Assembly (NCBI GenBank): GCA_014885115.2
Contig: WKLE02003251.1
Location: 969-19,964 of the forward strand
Direction: 5' to 3'
DNA from: Asterionellopsis glacialis
Taxonomy: Eukaryota > Bacillariophyta > Plagiogrammaphyceae > Rhaphoneidales > Asterionellopsidaceae
Length of the DNA stretch: 18,996 nt
The notes under the pieces are model-generated. The model searched no databases and was not told the DNA's origin. It saw nothing but the letters and a program-made list of their open reading frames with translations. How positions within the stretch are numbered: position 1 is the stretch's first letter; every line of letters begins with the position of its first letter. Position numbers and translations under genes: made by a program. This document shows, in pieces, positions 15,404-18,996 of the stretch.

Positions 15404-18400
15404 TCAGTGCATCCAAAGATACGGTTTACCAGGGATAACTTGTTCTTTCACTTTTTCGGGTGCACCATCATCTCCGTCATCACTATCAATGAGGAGAATC
15501 TTAAGTCCTTCAACGTTCAATTGGGATTTGATGTACTCTTCACTTCCCACTAAAATGGATTTTTGATCAAAAGGAAGTTTCACATCCATAGCCATGTCAC
15601 CTACGTCTTCGGCTTCTTTCTTCATGAAGGATACAAATTGCATGGTAAATTTGATCATTTTCTTGTCACTAATATTCGCCGTTGTCCAGGTCTTCAACTC
15701 CTTCATGAATGTAGGAGCAAAACTATCTCCGTTGGATTTATACTGTTCTTGCATCCACAAAAGTGCATCAATCTTCCACTGTGGGTACGAATCAGATACA
15801 AGGATAGTAGCCTTAGTTGTGCCCTTTTTAGCCTTGCCCAATTGAGCACGGAAATTCTTAAGAGCTGAACGGAGGAAGGCAGCTTGACGGGTCAACAATT
15901 TGTCTTCTTCCTCCGCTTGTGGCCAAGGTGCCTTGACAGCAAGGCCAGTCTTACCAGCTTGTTTCCACATCTTTTCGGACCTAATTTAACAACAGGTTGC
16001 AAAAGGAAAAATAGTGAGGATACATGGTCATTTCGTTCAGCGTATGTTACAGAATGAATCATCTCTTCTTTCGTTCTTACCAATGAGGACAGACCGGGCA
16101 AATCAAAATGATAAGACTTTCTGCCCATTTACGAATAACATCTTGATGCATGGGAATACCACTATCTTGGCACCAGGCACGGTATTCATTACGTGCAATA
16201 ATCATTTCAAACCATCCATGTTGAAGACCGTCACGGAATTGCATAGCAGCAAAACTTGCTCCAGTTTCTAATACAAGACGATTGGTTTCATTGGTCAATA
16301 CCTTATCCATAAAGTTGTACTCTCCATCTGTCCTAAGATCATCCGCTGCCAAGGTTTCAGTAATCCATGCGTCTTCGTTACAAAGAGAAACGATAGCAGA
16401 ATCGGCTGTTCCGCAAGAAAAGTTAGCATCATCCAAGGAGTCACCAGCATCGGCACATGCAAATCGTGTACCATCGACAGAGTACTTCTCACAAGTTTCA
16501 TTCATCATAAGGAAATTACCCTTAGATTTACTCATCTTTTGAGCATCAACCAAAACATGGCCGTTGGTGTAATATCCTTGGGGCCAGAGTTCTGGTTCAT
16601 CTTCCCAGATGGCAGCATGGTTATACAATGCCATGGTAAGATGGTTAGGAATCAAATCCTTAGCACTCACACGCAAGTCCATAGGATACCAATACCTAAA
16701 TTCAGACTTCATCTTATCAAGCACCTCAACATCAATTTTACAATTATCAGGCAAGGCACCATTGCGGTAAATGTAATCAAAGACCTCAGTTGTCAAATCT
16801 TCAGGGTTGACTTTACTTGGTGATTTAGAAGGATCGCCATTCAAGTTGTCAACTCCTTGGAGGTAGTGTGCAACAGTGTAGTAAGCCATGTAAATTGTAC
16901 TGTCTGATAAACTTTCAATGACCCATTCTTTATCCCATGGCAAAAAGGTACCAAGACCAAATTGTCTAGTGCATGCCCATTCCTTCAACCATCCAATGGT
17001 ATATTCGTATTTACTCAAAGCTTGTGGATCGTAGGCATTAAACGTTTCACTATTCAAGACGTGTTTTTTGACAGCAGAGCTCCATGATTCTTCACCATAT
17101 GCCAAGTACCATTGATCAGTTGCAGCAACGACACACTCATCATTGGTACGTGATACAACCTTAGATTCAGGTTCATAGTAAATACATGCCTGACCAGCAT
17201 CTATCATTTCTTGTTTGATAATAGGTTTGGCTTCACTAACCTTTTTGCCCTTGTGTGGGCCAACTGTCATAATACCCAAGGTGAAACCCTTCAAATAGGT
17301 TTCATCCTTGGCTTGTTGTAACTTGGCCTTGTCATTGAAACTTTTGATTTTCAATTTTTCACACATGTACACAGCTGAGGCATCACCATACCCCTCAATA
17401 CTAATAATGGGGACAACCTCAAATGGATCCACCATATCAGGTGTAATACCATACTTGGCAGCAAACTCAGGTTTATCTTGCAAGGCTTTCAAACTTACAT
17501 AATCATCTGGTGCGTCACTTGGGACACTAGTAACAACACCTGTACCCTTACCCATACTAATAGTAAGTAAGGGTAAGGTATAAACCTTATCATACTTGGC
17601 CAATGGTGCCTTGATTGGTAATCCCAAAAGTTCGTCACCTGTAAATGTTTCCAAACAATTGATCTTACCAAACTCTTTCGTATAACCAATATCCTTGGCA
17701 GGATTAAAGGATTGGCACGACAAACCACGTGCAGATCGTTTGGACATGATGAAAATTTCATTTGTAGCATCAATTTCAAATGCACCATATTCACCAGTAG
17801 GCAATACGAAGCAATTGGTTTGCCCGTACATGGTTTCAGGACGCAACGTAGCTGGGACCAAATACACATTCCTGTCGGTGGATGCTAATAATTTTGTAAT
17901 TTTGGCATGACGATCTTCCGATGTTTCAGGTTTCAATACCTGAATTTTAATCAATACGTATTCTTGTGGTCCAACACCTTCACCCTCGGAACGGTCATGG
18001 TCAGCACAAACTTGTCCATCCACTAAACTGTACACATTGTTACGTTTTCCAAACAATACCTTGTTTTTGGAACGTAAGACTTCAAATTGCCACCGAATAA
18101 AGGCATCGTAGTAGGGGTTGACATATGTCGTAATGAATGCACGACGCCAATCAACACCAGCTCCAAAGTTTTTCAAATGCGATACACCCAAGGGAGGGAA
18201 GTACATCAACCAATGAATAGGATCCACAAATTGAGGGATTTCTTCTGGTGGGACCATTTTTGATAAAATTTTCCATTGTCGGACAATACCTGTACCGGAC
18301 TTGGCAACCAACTTTGTCTTTCCACCCTTGGCTTTCTTATCGCCAGTTTGCTGTTTCTTCTTCGCTTCGGCAGCTGCCGCCAATTCAGCCTCCATTTTGG

Positions 18401-18976
18401 CACGAACTTCAGGGTCGTCTTCAGGGAACTGAGGTGGACAACCAAATTCTTCAATTTCGGATTTAAGTTTGTTGGCAGCCTATATAGATAGATAAATTGG
18501 CGTATTTTGATTTTAAAACAAGCATGAAAAAGGCATAGAAAGAAAAAGGTTGAATAAATGAGAATAGGTGTCTTTTTGGTGTCCCTCCATCATCACAAAA
18601 ACCAATGCGACTCAGGAAGTAACTATTTATTACGTACAGCTTGAATGGGCATACCCGTACAATGGAAAGCAAAGGGAAACAACACATTCTTTCCTTGATG
18701 ACGTTCATATTGTGCACGGAATACAGCCTTGGTTAAACTAAATGCATGACCAATATGAAGATGTCCATTACTGTACGGGTATGGGAAGGTAACAATAAAT
18801 TTGTTCTTATCAGCATCACCCTCTACAGCATTACTTTCAAATGCTTTACATTCATCCCACATGGCTTGAACTTCTTTTTCATTATCACGCAAGGCATCAC
18901 GCTTGGCAAAACCCTTGGGTGCGGATGCGGATACATCCAACGATGCCATTTCTTTTGTAGGTGGTTCAGTCGACAT
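15404..18976 (-). CDS. LARS1: Leucyl-tRNA synthetase, cytosolic type
   Basis: Three exons, 18976-18638, 18479-16081 and 15980-15404, with introns of 158 bases (phase 0) and 100 bases (phase 2), give 1104 residues, the usual length of eukaryotic/archaeal-type LeuRS. It charges tRNA-Leu with leucine. The class I signatures are H74-I-G-H77 in NGHLHIGHAF and K761-M-S-K-S in AQKMSKSKGN. The CP1 editing domain shows the Thr-rich TLRPETMYGQ motif at about 324 and SDAPDDY further on, so editing of mischarged tRNA is probably intact. Ala/Lys-rich residues at about 130-155 form an insertion after the Rossmann start. The N-terminus (MSTEPPTKEM) shows no targeting peptide, so a separate organellar enzyme is expected. 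Splicing restores GMPIQA|AANKL and CPHW|SEKMW, both conserved segments. The start ATG is preceded by a T/A-rich leader at the window edge. Confidence 0.96.
15981..16080 (-). other. Second intron of the LeuRS gene
   Basis: Donor GTAAGAAC after CCTCATTG, acceptor AAATTAG before GTCCGAAAAG. Splicing joins TG|G to make the tryptophan of CPHW and continues into SEKMWKQ, near the start of the anticodon-binding region end. Confidence 0.9.
18480..18637 (-). other. First intron of the LeuRS gene
   Basis: Donor GTACGT after CAAGCT, acceptor CTATATAG before GCTGCCAAC. It lies 36 codons after the HIGH motif, directly after GMPIQA. The unspliced frame stops four codons into the intron. Confidence 0.9.
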
Positions 18977-18996
18977 GATGTTTTTTTTATTGTAAA

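Noticed and set aside
15971..18637. LeuRS split into several broken ORFs
   Set aside because: Both breaks are canonical introns with exact phase match, and the joined protein has the full family length and motifs.
1..18996. CRISPR arrays, insertion sequences, prophage or defence island
   Set aside because: No direct-repeat/spacer array, transposase or integrase was seen; introns and organelle-targeted proteins show eukaryotic nuclear DNA.

Overview
This is nuclear DNA from a unicellular eukaryote. Genes are spaced a few hundred bases apart, several are broken by short GT-AG introns (100-192 bp, donors GTAAG/GTACG), and proteins carry Asn/Gln/Thr/Ser/Asp runs encoded by trinucleotide repeats. 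I estimate GC near 40%. The gene set (SCO-type copper chaperone, membrane-anchored quiescin sulfhydryl oxidase, PEX14, rolling-stone-like membrane protein, cytosolic leucyl-tRNA synthetase) and style fit a stramenopile alga, possibly a diatom. That assignment is an inference; no marker gene settles it.

Layout: (1) 1-1248, minus, 5' part of a PIF1-family helicase running off the left edge, with a G-patch in front of the helicase core. (2) 2133-3529, plus, SLC35C2-like nucleotide-sugar/triose-phosphate-type transporter, two exons. (3) 3729-4783, minus, SCO1/2 copper chaperone of mitochondria, two exons. (4) 5252-7399, plus, quiescin-sulfhydryl-oxidase-like secretory protein, two exons. (5) 8116-11259, minus, single-exon 1047-residue PEX14-like protein with a C-terminal PUB-like domain. 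(6) 12235-13266, plus, rolling-stone-like four/five-helix membrane protein. (7) 13834-14943, plus, type II membrane glycosyltransferase-like protein. (8) 15404-18976, minus, complete cytosolic leucyl-tRNA synthetase, three exons. Genes alternate in strand, so most promoters are shared divergent regions (1249-2132, 4784-5251, 11260-12234) and most 3' ends converge (3530-3728, 7400-8115, 14944-15403).

The genes are not an operon or a defence island. They are housekeeping functions of different compartments: nucleus (PIF1), Golgi/ER (transporter, QSOX, glycosyltransferase), mitochondrion (SCO), peroxisome (PEX14) and cytosol (LeuRS). The transporter, QSOX and glycosyltransferase could all serve the secretory pathway, but that is only a loose theme.

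The most noteworthy observations are two domain fusions: a PEX14 docking protein that carries a PUB-like domain, the fold that binds the C-terminal tail of p97/CDC48, and a G-patch joined to a PIF1 helicase. The divergent promoter of the helicase holds a textbook E2F site. The PEX14 upstream region is dense in GTAC tetramers and contains inverted CAGGTAC/GTACCTG pairs.
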